A stretch of 64,000 nucleotides of DNA from Lineus longissimus (GCF_910592395.1 NC_088326.1:8251001-8315000); one strand, 5' to 3'. Counted from the first letter of the stretch, positions 21,506 to 31,576 are shown. The notes: generated from the sequence alone by a model not told the origin. Numbers and translations are program-made.

Positions 21506-23038
21506 TCAGTTAACATCCTTAACCTGTTGATTTCTTGGGTTCTGGCACGAGTGGTTGGTGTGTTTGGAACATACTAGTCTGTCCTCGTTGAGAATAACAT
21601 GGGGATGCCAAGCAAAGTCCGGGTCTGTGTAGGCATCACCTGCAGTTTTGGTTCTTGACATAGCAACGAAAAGTGCACCGGGATTTCGGGATTCAAAACT
21701 TCTTGTTCCTGGATGAATAATTATGAATCGGTTTGATTCATTTGAACCGATTGTCATTCCTTGATATTTGTGGATCGTAGATCCCCAACCTAGTCGCAAA
21801 GAAATCTGTTTTCTTTTACAGCCATGGCATGAACAGTCTATTCGTCTCTCCACAGGAACAATCGGTACAATGTTTGTGTCTGGAATGAAGGATGGCCCTG
21901 TGTACTTTGGGAACTCTACCATAACTACATCTGGTAAGTTAGTTGTTTTTGGATTATTTCCGTTAAGGTAGATTATGTCTTTAACTGTTCCAATGGAACC
22001 ATTAAAGAAGCCAAATGCCACGTCGATGTTTCCTGTCAGCATTACCTTGGCGTCTTTACAAAGATACAATACTTTTTGAAGTCCGTTTGCCTTGTCACTT
22101 GGTAGATTGCCGTGACTTCCACTGTTAATTGCACTCATCTTTGCTATAGGGAAATACTGATTTGCCTCCAGTAGTTTGGTTTTATTGTGATTCCACTCTT
22201 GATCGTGCGTGGGAAACACAAATAAACCATCCTTCGACATTCTGTCCAGCAATTCTTGACCTCGTGTTTTTCTTAGATTATCCCACTGAAAGGTTTGAAG
22301 CCACTGTGTATCTAGTGGTGTTGTAGTGTATTGGCGCAATGAAGAAAGTATATCTTTAAACTGGTGTTGGTCATTATTCTGCCTGATAGTGGTTTTTAGA
22401 GTCACAGCTGTGTTAAATTGTTTCCAAACCAGGGCTCCATGAATTGCAGCTGGTGTTTTAGTTTTTGCTTTCAGATTGAAGACAGGGCTGTTACATACGG
22501 GTGGGAGCTGGACATCGTCCCCTAGAAATACTACAACTGGTAGCGCTCCCCACGGTTGACTGCAATTGGCTCCATTTTTAACACCATTGGCGGTCAGAAA
22601 CTCCATCCAACCTAGTGTTGTGCAGCCAATAAGGGAGCGTTCATCTATTAATAAAACCTCTAAACCATCGCAGTTTTTCTGGAGGGTTGATCCGGCTGCA
22701 TTGTCCGGGGGTGTCATCTCTTGATTAGCTCGGATACTTGTGGGTACTTTGAGAAAACTGTGTAAAGTCCTCCCAGATATCAGGTTTGCACTGCTCCCTG
22801 TCGGTGCTAATACTTGAACAGACTTGTTTGATTGAAAGAAAATTCGTATTGCTTTGACCAGACAGTTTATCAAGTAGGACTTGCCTGGTCCTGCTGTACC
22901 TGCTACTACAAGTCGGAGGGGATCTTTAAATTTGTCGGGTTGCAGTCTGTATTCGAGCAGTGACTTCATGACTAGGTTAAAAGCGAACATCTGGTCAGCA
23001 TTCATTGATGTAAGGTCCATGTAAACACAATACCCCAC
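21506..23038 (-). CDS. PIF1-like DNA helicase, single exon
   Basis: Superfamily 1B helicase of the PIF1 family, unwinding DNA in the 5' to 3' direction in known members. The 510-residue frame is uninterrupted. Motifs: Walker A GTAGPGKS (47-54), Walker B LLIDE (129-133), GDDVQLPPV (173-181, usually GDxxQLPP), motif V STIHKYQGMTI (420-430) and motif VI FVAMSRTK (457-464). The first ATG in frame is at about 23020 (MDLTSMNADQ), so the protein probably starts there with 504 residues; the upstream six codons start with TTG. No Rep/HUH or other Helitron domain is fused or adjacent. The C-terminus has a Cys/His-rich tail (about 490-500). Intron-less, and placed among transposon remains, it is more likely mobile-element cargo than the host's essential PIF1. 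The motif set looks functional. Confidence 0.85.
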   Translation of the reverse strand: MGYCVYMDLTSMNADQMFAFNLVMKSLLEYRLQPDKFKDPLRLVVAGTAGPGKSYLINCLVKAIRIFFQSNKSVQVLAPTGSSANLISGRTLHSFLKVPTSIRANQEMTPPDNAAGSTLQKNCDGLEVLLIDERSLIGCTTLGWMEFLTANGVKNGANCSQPWGALPVVVFLGDDVQLPPVCNSPVFNLKAKTKTPAAIHGALVWKQFNTAVTLKTTIRQNNDQHQFKDILSSLRQYTTTPLDTQWLQTFQWDNLRKTRGQELLDRMSKDGLFVFPTHDQEWNHNKTKLLEANQYFPIAKMSAINSGSHGNLPSDKANGLQKVLYLCKDAKVMLTGNIDVAFGFFNGSIGTVKDIIYLNGNNPKTTNLPDVVMVEFPKYTGPSFIPDTNIVPIVPVERRIDCSCHGCKRKQISLRLGWGSTIHKYQGMTIGSNESNRFIIIHPGTRSFESRNPGALFVAMSRTKTAGDAYTDPDFAWHPHVILNEDRLVCSKHTNHSCQNPRNQQVKDVN

Positions 23039-23181
23039 GCGTTATTGTTGACGGAAATGATTACAACCAATCGCATTGGTCACATTTTCTCATTTAATAT
23101 GTGTGTTACATACGTCACAACCTCATTAATATGCATGAACTGACGTCATAAGCTCTCTACAGCTCCTTAAATAATGCCTAC

Positions 23182-23460
23182 CTACTCGATACTTTCCATG
23201 ACCAAGTCATTGTTATCGTCGTTAAGGTAAACTCTGAGGATGACTCCATCAGGGGCACGAATGGAGTGCAAGTGTAATAAAAGCTGAAATATGCACTCGA
23301 AAAATGCAAGGCCTTGGAAAAAATGAAAGCAATACCATAAAACCAACTCCATTTCAAAATGTAAACAAACACACGTGGCATTGCTAAAATAACGCGAGTA
23401 CGGCAATGTGACCTCATCTGGATGACGCGCACGTGCACTATGTTTACATTTTGATGTCAA
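23182..23460 (-). CDS. Hypothetical protein, 92 aa
   Basis: Not recognised. The frame begins MTSKCKHSARARHPDEV, has an aromatic, hydrophobic middle (about 30-65, possibly one membrane segment) and ends with an acidic stretch (LNDDNNDLVMESIE). It lies 140 bp upstream of the PIF1-like ORF on the same strand but in a different frame. It could be an exon of the same unit or chance. Confidence 0.3.
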   Translation of the reverse strand: MTSKCKHSARARHPDEVTLPYSRYFSNATCVCLHFEMELVLWYCFHFFQGLAFFECIFQLLLHLHSIRAPDGVILRVYLNDDNNDLVMESIE

Positions 23461-25094
23461 CTTACTTGACCAATCAGAAGCCGGTTGACGCGTTCTCTAA
23501 CCGCAAGTTTCTGGATTTTGAGGGAGGTTTATACTCATTTGCATAATGTATGAACTTCAGAACCTAGGAGCACCGCTATCGCTATCTTGAGGCATTGAGG
23601 AGGCTAAACAGGATATTGGGAAATGAGCATTTCTTCTTCCATCCGACAGAGTACCAGTTTTTGTTACACCAGCTTTCGCGGCAACAACCATGGCGACAGG
23701 ATGGTGTCTGAGGACCAGAGTTCGCCACAGGAGTGGCGGTTCCTGCGTTTCTGTGTTTCGTTCCTACGTTTCTGTGTTTCTGTTTCGTTTCTGTGTTTCT
23801 TGTTTTACAACTACCCGACAGTTACTGTGTTAGTCCACAGTCCATCTTTCCCAAAACTTACCCATACAGGTCCGATAATATGATAGTATTTCAGCAATTA
23901 CATGTACATTTGATTTGATATCATATGAATGTATTGTGAATAGAGAGACACAAAATGCTTACATGTATAATGTCAGTTGCTGTCAAAAGCTTAAAGGACC
24001 ATTGATATTATTAAGGGTCATATTAACCGGCTGTCGGCTGCTCAGTCACCTCTTATTCTACAAATTAAGTAGTTTCCATCAACAAATTGCACAATAAAAG
24101 GAACAAATCAAAATCAGACCGATCGCTTTTCCGATGTTGACTCCGATTTGACCCGACCTAGCTATGCGTCGATCATCTCCATGTGGAGCAATGCACTAGG
24201 AAGGCGCTTCCTGTAGCGATGGATCTACCCTATGACGACTTGGTGTAGATATCGTTTTTTCCGACGTCACGCCGATGGCGCTTCATCACCCCGCTACTGC
24301 GACGATAATAGAAATGACGTTGAGTCGTAATAGCGGGCTGACGTGAACTCGGATATCGGCTTGCAGTCACCTGGCGGGAAAAGTCTGTCACGCCAGGACT
24401 TGTGCGTACCAGAAATAATGAATAACGCGTTGAGCTGAAACAAAATAGGGAAAAGCATCAAACACGTTCAGAAAAAAAGTTTAATGATGAACCAGAAGAA
24501 GAACAAACATACTGCACTCAAAAGTCGATCATTCCTTTGTACGTTACCCAAAGTGTTTTCACTAGCGACTATCTTGGGGAGTACATGTACTTGTTATCAT
24601 CTTGATTCCACGACAGTACAGGTACAAATGATCCACTCATACCTTCATTGAAGAGTAACAAAAAATGCCTTCAAGATGGCCGCCTGTAAAAAACAAACTA
24701 GTCACCGTGCTGAGGCTACTGTAAACACTAACACATCTTTACTTCGATCCTCAATGCTATCTGCAGTTTTGAAAAATAAACGAGTTTACTAATCCCCATA
24801 CTTTCACCAATGCTCAAAAGTGCACGTTTTAGATTTAATGGTGCTAGTTGTAATACGCTTATTCAACATGTTCAACACGACCTGCAATGAGTGTAACAGT
24901 CTGCACAGTGGTGTTGTTCATACGGTGTAAAGTATTTTGTGCACAACTCATACGAGGAAACAGAGGCAGGGAACAGGGAACATTTTGCCGTGTGCTTTAG
25001 ATTGTTTAGTTGTCATTGTGAACGGGGAGAAAGTATGATCGTATAATTAATCGACAATGCTGATACAGGAATTCTGGTTATCTTCTCTATTCAG
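23461..25094. other. Region before the DIRS-like element, no gene seen
   Basis: No supported gene. A C/T-rich repetitive patch (GTTTCTGTGTTTC, 23745-23800) produces a spurious frame. 24120-24430 is richer in CpG (GACGTCACGCCGATGGCGC). The sequence before 25094 should contain the 5' part of the DIRS-like element (leader, first exon), but no terminal repeat could be matched by eye. Confidence 0.4.
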
Positions 25095-25468
25095 GCAGCT
25101 CAAGTTCTGCAGACTCTGTCGACGCAAGTGGCAGCGAAGAACCTGAAGAAAGACAAGATCACAGACGGGGAGGTGAAGGCCTTGCATCATGGCATGGACA
25201 CAGTCGCCCAGTGCTTCCAGGCGCTGAATGAATTCAAGAAGAAGAACGTGATAAGCCCGAGCAGTTTCTCCAGTCGCAGTGGTTCTCCCGTCTGTTTGCG
25301 CAGTTAGCCTCGGGCAGTAGTGGGTCAGGTCAACGTTTCCCTTATAGGGGTAGGGGTCGTGGGACCAGACGCGCCCCGTCTAGTGCAAGGCCATGTTTTG
25401 TGTGCCAGGCCACTGATCATTGGGCGGCAAACTGTCCATTGAGATCAAAGAAGAAACCAGATGTTTAA
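25095..25468 (+). pseudogene. DIRS-like gag with zinc knuckle, frameshifted
   Basis: The first frame (from 25095) encodes VLQTLSTQVAAKNLKKDK and a helical stretch up to about 25247. It then continues one frame over as PEQFLQSQWFSRLFAQL, a Gly/Arg-rich linker and the knuckle CFVCQATDHWAANC (CX2CX4HX4C, about 25396-25437). It ends with a Lys-rich tail at TAA 25466-25468. The knuckle binds the element's RNA in related gag proteins. There is no ATG in the first frame; TATTCAG precedes base 25095, so a 5' exon is probable. One frameshift near 25247 separates the two halves. Confidence 0.65.
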
Positions 25469-25787
25469 TCCATAGGCTTACTAGCAGTTTTGAGTGCTCT
25501 TACGACTCTTTTTGTGTTCTCTTGAGCATGCCGAGGTTGATGTTCATTAGAGAGTCCTTTAAGTGTCCTCGTTCGCAGGGCCTCTCAGCTCCCACTTCCA
25601 GGGTACCTTAGTTACCCCAGTGGACTATTAGTTCACGCGGGCGTGGGGCGGAGGGGGTCTGCCTTTCCATTCTTGTTTATACTGGTTATTGGGGAACCCT
25701 TGTGTAGTGCCTTTTTTGGTTTCGATTGGTAGCCATAGCCGTATTTGGTAAAGTGCAAACTGATTCCTCTTTTGGCTTGTCTTGCAG

Positions 25788-27977
25788 GCTGGTCTGCCGG
25801 ACTGGGAGAAGTTTACGGAGTTTGACCCATTAAAGGCACTTTGGGAGAGACGGGTCCCACAGTTCATAGATCGGAAGGGCAACCCCCTCTGCACCACGCC
25901 CGTGTATTCTTTGAAGAAAATTTGGCAATCGGATGGGCGGCACTGGGAAGACATGTTATCTCATCTACCGTTTAGGGACGACCGGAATTTTGTAGCAGGC
26001 CAAATTCACAGCGAGTCTGAGAACTGGCTCTGGTTGCTTGATCAAAACAATAACGCAGACTCGGCCTTGGTTAGGAATTGGGTGTTGAACAAGGTAAATG
26101 TTCATAATTTTTTCCAACCGTTCAAGGGTAACTTTGCCGGTAGACATTTTGATTCGGATTTACCGCCTCGGGTTGAGTTGAGGAATTTTAAAAATTGTGA
26201 GGAACCTCGCGACGAAATCGCCAGACATTTAGAGGAGGGTGTCAGAAATGGTTCCCTCGAAATTGTGGGCCGAGTAGGGGAGGTAGAACCTCCACACTTG
26301 GTTATGCCCTTGGTAATGGTTGAGGGTACTCGGAAAAGTAGACTATGTCATGATGAACGTTTGCTTAACCTTTTCATGAAGCACTCACCTTTTTCCCTAG
26401 AAGGTTTGGCAATCATTCCAGGGTTGCTAGACCCTGGCGATTTGGTTGCGTCCTCAGACGAAAAGTCTGCTTACATGGGTATTTGTCTAACGGATGATTC
26501 CAAAACTTATTTTGGCCTAGAGTTTGGCGGTTGGTACTTCCAATATTGTGTTCTCCCCTTTGGCTGGGCAGAGAGCCCATTTGTGTATCAGAAAACGGGT
26601 ATGCAGGTAACAAGTTTCTTGAGATCCCGTGGGTTGATTACAACGCAGTACTTGGATGATCGGTTTCTGGGCCCAATGGCGAGGGAGGGAGCCAATCGGA
26701 GGGAAAAAACGAGCCTGTCAATCTTTTTCAATGCGGCTACATTGACCGCTGTCGGTTTTACCATTGAACGGCTAAAATCTCTCTGGGATCCCGTGACTTC
26801 TGTAAAACATTTAGGCTTCATAATGGACACGATCTTGAGGCACTTTGAGATTCCTGCAGACAAAGTGCCTGCAGACAAAGTGCAGCGTTTCAAGGAGCTG
26901 AGAGAATTAATTCTCGGTTTTCAACGGGTACATTTGAAATTACTACAGAAGTTCATGGGTAAATGCGTGTCGTTTTCATTAGCAGTTCCCTCGGCGAAAA
27001 TCTTCATCAGATTCATGGCGGGCGAGATAGGTAGGGCTCAGAGAAACAATAGGTTAGTACAAATCTCAGGACACCTCAGAGAAGAGATTGAGTTCTGGCG
27101 TTTCCTGGATGAGCATGTTGAGTGGGTCCCTTGGAGGCTGGAAAGACACACGCAACTTGTGCTTTCCTCTGATGCTAGTGGCTATGCCTGGGGAGCTTGC
27201 ATTGGTACGGAGGGGGTAGCTCATGATTTCTGGGGGGCGAATGATAGTAGGCCGATCCATTTGAAGGAAGCCGAGGCGGTGATGAAGACCCTTCAGTCTG
27301 TACCCCAGCTGGTTAAGAACAAACGGGTGGACATTCAGGTAGATAATTTAGCAGTTGTGTTAGCCTGGGAAAAATCGTCCCCCAAGGACCCCCAATTGAT
27401 AAAGTTCATCAAGGAATTGTTTATGTTAACTTCGAAGTTAAACTGCGATCTGAGGCTGGTCTACATTCCGTCTAGCCAGAATAAAGCAGACGCGCCGTCT
27501 AGGGTATTGTCACCGTCAGACTCGCGCCTGGCCGCCCCGGCTTGGCTAAGTTTGCAGAACATGTTTGGGCCCCACTCATTTGACTTAATGGCTTTGGATT
27601 CTAATGCCATGTTGAGTTCAAGCGAGAAGCCCCTGCCCCATTACTCCCCGTGGCCTCTACCTGGTTCCTCGGGGGTCAACATGTTTGCACAGTCACTATC
27701 TCCGGATGAGAACTACTACTGCTTCCCGCCTTTCGTAATGATTCCTGCAGTGTTGGCGTTTCTACTGCGGGAATGTAGGCGCCCTTTGAGAGTGACACTG
27801 GTGGTTCACAAACCTTCGCCAATTCCTCACTGGTGGCCTCAGCTGGTGGGTGAGGCAAGGATAATGCTATTGGGCAACACGGGGGCTGGGAATGTCTTGG
27901 AAGTCCCATCGAAAACTGGTTATATTCCGACGGCGTTGAAGGTGCTTTTGTATGCAGCTCGTTTTCGTCTACATTGA
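25788..27977 (+). CDS. DIRS-like reverse transcriptase / RNase H
   Basis: The frame is open from 25782 (TTG) to TGA at 27975-27977, but CTTGCAG directly before 25788 looks like a splice acceptor, so the real start is probably in an upstream exon. Counting from 25782: RT about 130-420, with SSDEKSAY (Asp226) and YLDD (290-293); RNase H about 455-575, with Asp464, Glu497, Asp521 and Asp570. A C-terminal region (about 595-731) contains CFPPF, reminiscent of the N/D-PP-F/Y motif of the adenine-methyltransferase-like domain in some DIRS elements; this last assignment is tentative. A 15-bp in-frame duplication (ADKVP/ADKVQ) lies near 26855. A possible donor AAG|GTGCTT at 27941 is in phase 0 and would splice to 28013. 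Confidence 0.9.
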   Translation, partial: AGLPDWEKFTEFDPLKALWERRVPQFIDRKGNPLCTTPVYSLKKIWQSDGRHWEDMLSHLPFRDDRNFVAGQIHSESENWLWLLDQNNNADSALVRNWVLNKVNVHNFFQPFKGNFAGRHFDSDLPPRVELRNFKNCEEPRDEIARHLEEGVRNGSLEIVGRVGEVEPPHLVMPLVMVEGTRKSRLCHDERLLNLFMKHSPFSLEGLAIIPGLLDPGDLVASSDEKSAYMGICLTDDSKTYFGLEFGGWYFQYCVLPFGWAESPFVYQKTGMQVTSFLRSRGLITTQYLDDRFLGPMAREGANRREKTSLSIFFNAATLTAVGFTIERLKSLWDPVTSVKHLGFIMDTILRHFEIPADKVPADKVQRFKELRELILGFQRVHLKLLQKFMGKCVSFSLAVPSAKIFIRFMAGEIGRAQRNNRLVQISGHLREEIEFWRFLDEHVEWVPWRLERHTQLVLSSDASGYAWGACIGTEGVAHDFWGANDSRPIHLKEAEAVMKTLQSVPQLVKNKRVDIQVDNLAVVLAWEKSSPKDPQLIKFIKELFMLTSKLNCDLRLVYIPSSQNKADAPSRVLSPSDSRLAAPAWLSLQNMFGPHSFDLMALDSNAMLSSSEKPLPHYSPWPLPGSSGVNMFAQSLSPDENYYCFPPFVMIPAVLAFLLRECRRPLRVTLVVHKPSPIPHWWPQLVGEARIMLLGNTGAGNVLEVPSKTGYIPTALKVLLYAARFRLH

Positions 27978-28012
27978 TGTTCTGTAATGTAACTGTTTCC
28001 TGACCTTTTCAG
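27942..28012 (+). other. Predicted 71-bp intron between RT-RH and recombinase
   Basis: Donor AAG|GTGCTT after codon 720 of the RT frame; acceptor CTTTTCAG|AGCAGC at 28012. Both are phase 0. Removing it takes out the RT stop codon and joins the frame directly to the recombinase start (SSRACHPKPDFFALQGR). Prediction only. Confidence 0.5.
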
Positions 28013-29203
28013 AGCAGCAGGGCGTGCCACCCGAAGCCAGATTTCTTCGCGCTGCAGGGCAGAGTGCAGGAACTTATGGACGCTGGTCGGGCATCGAGCT
28101 ACGAGAGAAAAAAGTCTGTGCTAGAAAGAGAGCTGGAGGTTTTCCTGACTCAACTTGGTAAGACTTTGGAAGATTGTTTGCCGGAGGATATTTGCATGTT
28201 CTTGGCGTTCAAAGATAAGTCTGGTAAAACAACCGTTCATAACAGGTTCTGTCCGGCCATCGGAGACAGGAAACCTTCCTGCCTCTGCCTGCGGCGATTG
28301 GCTTACGGTACTGTGCTAAACAAAGTGTCTCAATTGAAGGCTTTTTTTTTAAATGGGACGTGGCACGCCTTGGCATGAGTTCTGGGGGAATCCTGTCGAT
28401 TCCACAATGGTAAAAATATATGCCAAACAGATCCAGGTAGAACAGAGCATAGCCCATGTGCTTCAAATTCAAGCGAAGCCGTTGTTCGTATCTAAACTGA
28501 TGACTATTGCGATGTACATTGATAGGCACATTCTTGGGGCGAAGTGCTCGATTCAGAAATTCATCTTGGCCCGAGATCAAGCAGTTTTAAAGTTCATGTT
28601 TTTTGGCGGGGACCGGGCACACGACGTGGGTCAAATGCTGGCTCAGGAGCTGAGGCAGCTACCGAATCGGAATGGTTATGTAATTAGACACACATGGGGA
28701 AAAACCAGCCGGGTTAACAATCCAAATATATTTTCCGTCTTTAGGAGCCCAGATGATTCAGTGTGCCCAGTTCGGGGTTTAGAACAGTACTTAAGAGGTC
28801 GCGAGCCAGTTGGGAATAGATCTTAGTACTGGGTTTCTATTCAGGCCGGTGAAACAATGCTCAGTGTTAGACCGTCCTCTGGAGTACCAGGCTTAAGAAA
28901 TACCTGGTCATACTGGGTTTGTTCGAAGGGGAAACCCCTCACGGTTTAAGGGGAGCATGCGCTATCTCTTTAAGATCTCTCTTGGCCACAGCCCCAGGGT
29001 CATCATCAGCAGAACCGCAGCGGATGATGAACCATGTGGGGTGGAGGACGGCGGCTAGCGCGGAGCATTACTCCCGAGAACGAAAGCTCGGACAAGCGGC
29101 AGTCGCTTCGTCTGTACTTTCTACCCCTTCGACGGACCCAGTATGGTCGATTATAGAATCAGGATATTTCGATGAGTCTGAACTGGATAAAATTGGTGTT
29201 TGA
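28013..29203 (+). pseudogene. DIRS-like tyrosine recombinase, frameshifted
   Basis: Catalyses integration of the circular DNA copy in this class. The N-terminal SAM-like region runs 28013-28350 (PDFFALQGRVQELMDAGR onward). The catalytic core has GDRAHDVG (Arg at 28614-28616), HGLRGACA (His 28940-28942, Arg 28949-28951) and EHYSRERK (Tyr nucleophile at 29069-29071). The R-H-R-Y set is therefore complete. At least three frameshifts break it: at a run of T near 28343-28351, near 28818, and near 28892. All are small indels, and the residue order is otherwise as expected, so the copy is recent but inactive. The frame ends at TGA 29201-29203. Confidence 0.85.
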
Positions 29204-30152
29204 TTCCGCTTTGGGTAGTAGCGGTGTTGTGTGTGTAATGATTTACTAAGGGTAGCAAACTATGGATAATAGGTACAATGTGGTAGGGGCCCACCATCCG
29301 ATGTTTTTGGTTTCTCAATGTCTGGTAGTTTTGTCACTTCAGCTTTGATATGCAGTTCGTTAACTTCGATGTACATGTAAGCACATATTTGGTGTACACA
29401 CGAGTAGTCTGTGGAGTATTAAATCTTTTCCGGGCAAGATTCTATCTTTGTGTTTATTTCTTGTTGGGCCTCGGTGTCCTTGTGGGAAGTTTGAGATTGT
29501 CTGCGTATGCCAATACGTTACCCCTGGGGTAGCTATGTGACCAAATCAGTTTGTAATAGATTTCACAAAAGTCTACAATAGGGAAATGAACAACAAGTCC
29601 GTATCAACCTGTCGAGTTCAGATGCGACAAGCGCCTAGTTTTGGTAGAGCCAGTCGCATTTAAGATATATCTCACCTGTCCAATCATCTTACGACCAATC
29701 AGATCAAGAAATGTTTTTGAAGTGCAGTCACAAAATTGAAGAGATCCAGTTGTGGCACAAGTCTTTATTTAGACCAGCTGAACCAGACTAGTTGAACGTA
29801 GTGAAAATACTTAATTGGTGATTACCTCTTATGCAGTTCATTGACAGGAGTCAGTATTGTTATGTAACGTTATGCAATGTTACTCAGCTACCAAGCTCAC
29901 ATAATCAACTACCTTAGGGGAACTCGAAACTGCTCAGTTTTATCAATGGAAGCTTATTCCCGCCATAGATTTTAACCGGGCCGTTAAAAGCCCCCTTTTT
30001 TATAAGCGTTTCGCTACAGATCTTCCTTTAACAGTGTAAGGTTTTTAACTGAAACAAAGCCACCCTGGAGAATAAATTTCCCAGATTGCGGAGAATCAGA
30101 AAGTACTAGTGGCATCAAACATGTCCAACTTGTCAAGGAAAATGTTCAATAT
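29204..30152. other. Region after the DIRS-like element, no gene seen
   Basis: Probably contains the 3' non-coding end of the element, but no terminal repeat was matched. The short frame at 29350-29532 is unsupported. Confidence 0.4.
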
Positions 30153-30580
30153 AGTTAAAGAAATAGTGTTGTTGGAGTCATCCGCCTCTGACGTTGTGTT
30201 CATACCTTGTTCACGAATTGCAACACAGATAGAGAGAAATACGATGTAGGATTGTCCTGTGGATATCAAACAAATTATCAGTTAAGGGGTACCTGTTTTG
30301 TGCGTGCACTTGCCTGACTCTCAACCTTGTTCGAAGATGGACCCAATGACCCATGCTATCGACGCTAGTTAAAGAAATAGTGTTGTTGGAGTCATTCAAC
30401 TCTAACGTTGTGTTCATACCTTGTACACGAATTGCAACACAGATAGAGAGAAATACGATGCAGGTTTGTCCTGTACATATCAAACAAATTATAAATTAAG
30501 GGGTACCTGTTTTGTGCGTGCACTTGCCTTACTCTCAACCTCGTTCGAAGATGGACCCACTGACCCATGCTTTTGACGCT
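30153..30580. repeat. Two-copy tandem duplication, 214-bp unit
   Basis: AGTTAAAGAAATAGTGTTG at 30153 recurs at 30367. The two units (30153-30366, 30367-30580) agree throughout with a handful of substitutions. No open frame of note. Single-copy sequence resumes after GACGCTATTTG. Confidence 0.9.
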
Positions 30581-31068
30581 ATTTGTAACCGGCGCTCCAA
30601 ACTGATTGAGGATAAAGCATCAGTGTCTTTTCATTCAATGACTGGACCCAATGTTTCAATATGCGTAAAAAAAGTGCAGGAAAAATGATGCTATAGATTT
30701 TATGGATTGATCGATTATACGAATAATCATATCGATCTACGAATGGCTTGTGACGGGTAGCCAAAAGAAATGCTTCGCTTTTAAATGTTTAATCCTTATA
30801 ACAAATTTAAAGAAACACGTGTTTGTGTTGAGCATGGTTTTTGCCTATTTATAAACCGACGGGCGTATCACCACCAACTTATGTATTAGTCACTGACGAG
30901 CCCTGGTCGTCCGATATTTTATTTTGGAAACTATTTTTCAAACCAGGCTGATTATCGGCCATCAGATTGGCCAATTTGATGCTTCGATCGATTAGTGGGG
31001 GAATGAGCTAAACACTATAAAACTTCGCACGTACATTACATGTACATTATAAACAGAACCAAGAGGAT
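30581..31068. other. Intergenic, no gene seen
   Basis: AT-rich single-copy sequence, nothing recognised. Confidence 0.4.
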
Positions 31069-31152
31069 ATATTATTAATCATCACTTGGGTTCTGTCAGG
31101 GCGATATAACGTTATAGCCCCCTAACAGAACCGAAGCGATGATTAATAATAT
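31069..31152. repeat. 84-bp near-perfect palindrome
   Basis: Two 42-bp arms meet at 31110/31111 without a loop (ATATAAC|GTTATA). The outer 15 bases (ATATTATTAATCATC) pair perfectly; about 6 mismatches lie in the whole arm. It could form a DNA cruciform or an RNA hairpin. The right arm contains the first codons of the ORF starting at 31139. Confidence 0.85.
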
Positions 31153-31576
31153 TAGTACCATGAATAAGTTTGAATATTCTTGGTATTACACTTGGATTGG
31201 TATCAGCCAAGAGCTCTGGAATACAGCCCGGGGAACCGCTCCGATCCAATTATACCTGATGACCTTTCTGCTGATACCGGTCTTGCTGCGATGTTACATT
31301 CAAAAGTCGCCTGACGACAAAGGAATAAAAATATCGCTGGAGTCGCGGTTGCACCTGGTCTCGTGTACAACCGATATTGAGCAAGTTAATGGCAAAAATA
31401 TACACTGGGGTTGGCTGCAGAGCGTGGCCCCGTCAGCCGGGGTCACACGTCACCAACGGAAGGCACACACATGTCGGCTTGGACGAGGAAAAAAGAAACT
31501 CGCATATCAAAAATTAAATAAAGATAAGAATATCGGGTCACGACGGATAAGAGAAGTCGTCCATACGACGGACTGA
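31139..31576 (+). CDS. Hypothetical protein, up to 145 aa
   Basis: Not recognised. Start at 31139 or more likely at the second Met (about 31160, MNKFEYSWYYTW). It has an aromatic N-terminus, one hydrophobic stretch (LYLMTFLLIPVLL, about residues 38-50) that could span a membrane, and a strongly basic tail (about 105-140). The first codons fall in the right arm of the palindrome. It is convergent with the LINE pseudogene. Could be chance. Confidence 0.3.
   Translation: MINNISTMNKFEYSWYYTWIGISQELWNTARGTAPIQLYLMTFLLIPVLLRCYIQKSPDDKGIKISLESRLHLVSCTTDIEQVNGKNIHWGWLQSVAPSAGVTRHQRKAHTCRLGRGKKKLAYQKLNKDKNIGSRRIREVVHTTD

Larger units (their letters stand above)
25095..29203 (+). mobile_element. DIRS-like tyrosine-recombinase retrotransposon (ends not found)
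   Basis: Coding order: gag with a CCHC knuckle (25095-25468), reverse transcriptase and RNase H (25788-27977) and tyrosine recombinase (28013-29203), all on +. A tyrosine recombinase in place of an integrase defines the DIRS/Ngaro/PAT order. The RT-RH frame is uninterrupted for 731 codons; gag and recombinase carry frameshifts. Each block begins right after an AG preceded by a pyrimidine tract, in phase 0 (25094, 25787, 28012). I could not find the inverted or split direct terminal repeats, so the boundaries given are only those of the coding region. Confidence 0.85.

Noticed and set aside
21506-23038. Helitron (Rep-helicase) call
   Set aside because: No HUH/Rep motif upstream or fused, and no Helitron-type 3' hairpin with CTRR end was identified.
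23623-23883. 86-codon frame with Phe/Val/Ser repeats
   Set aside because: Comes from a GTTTCTGTGTTTC simple repeat.
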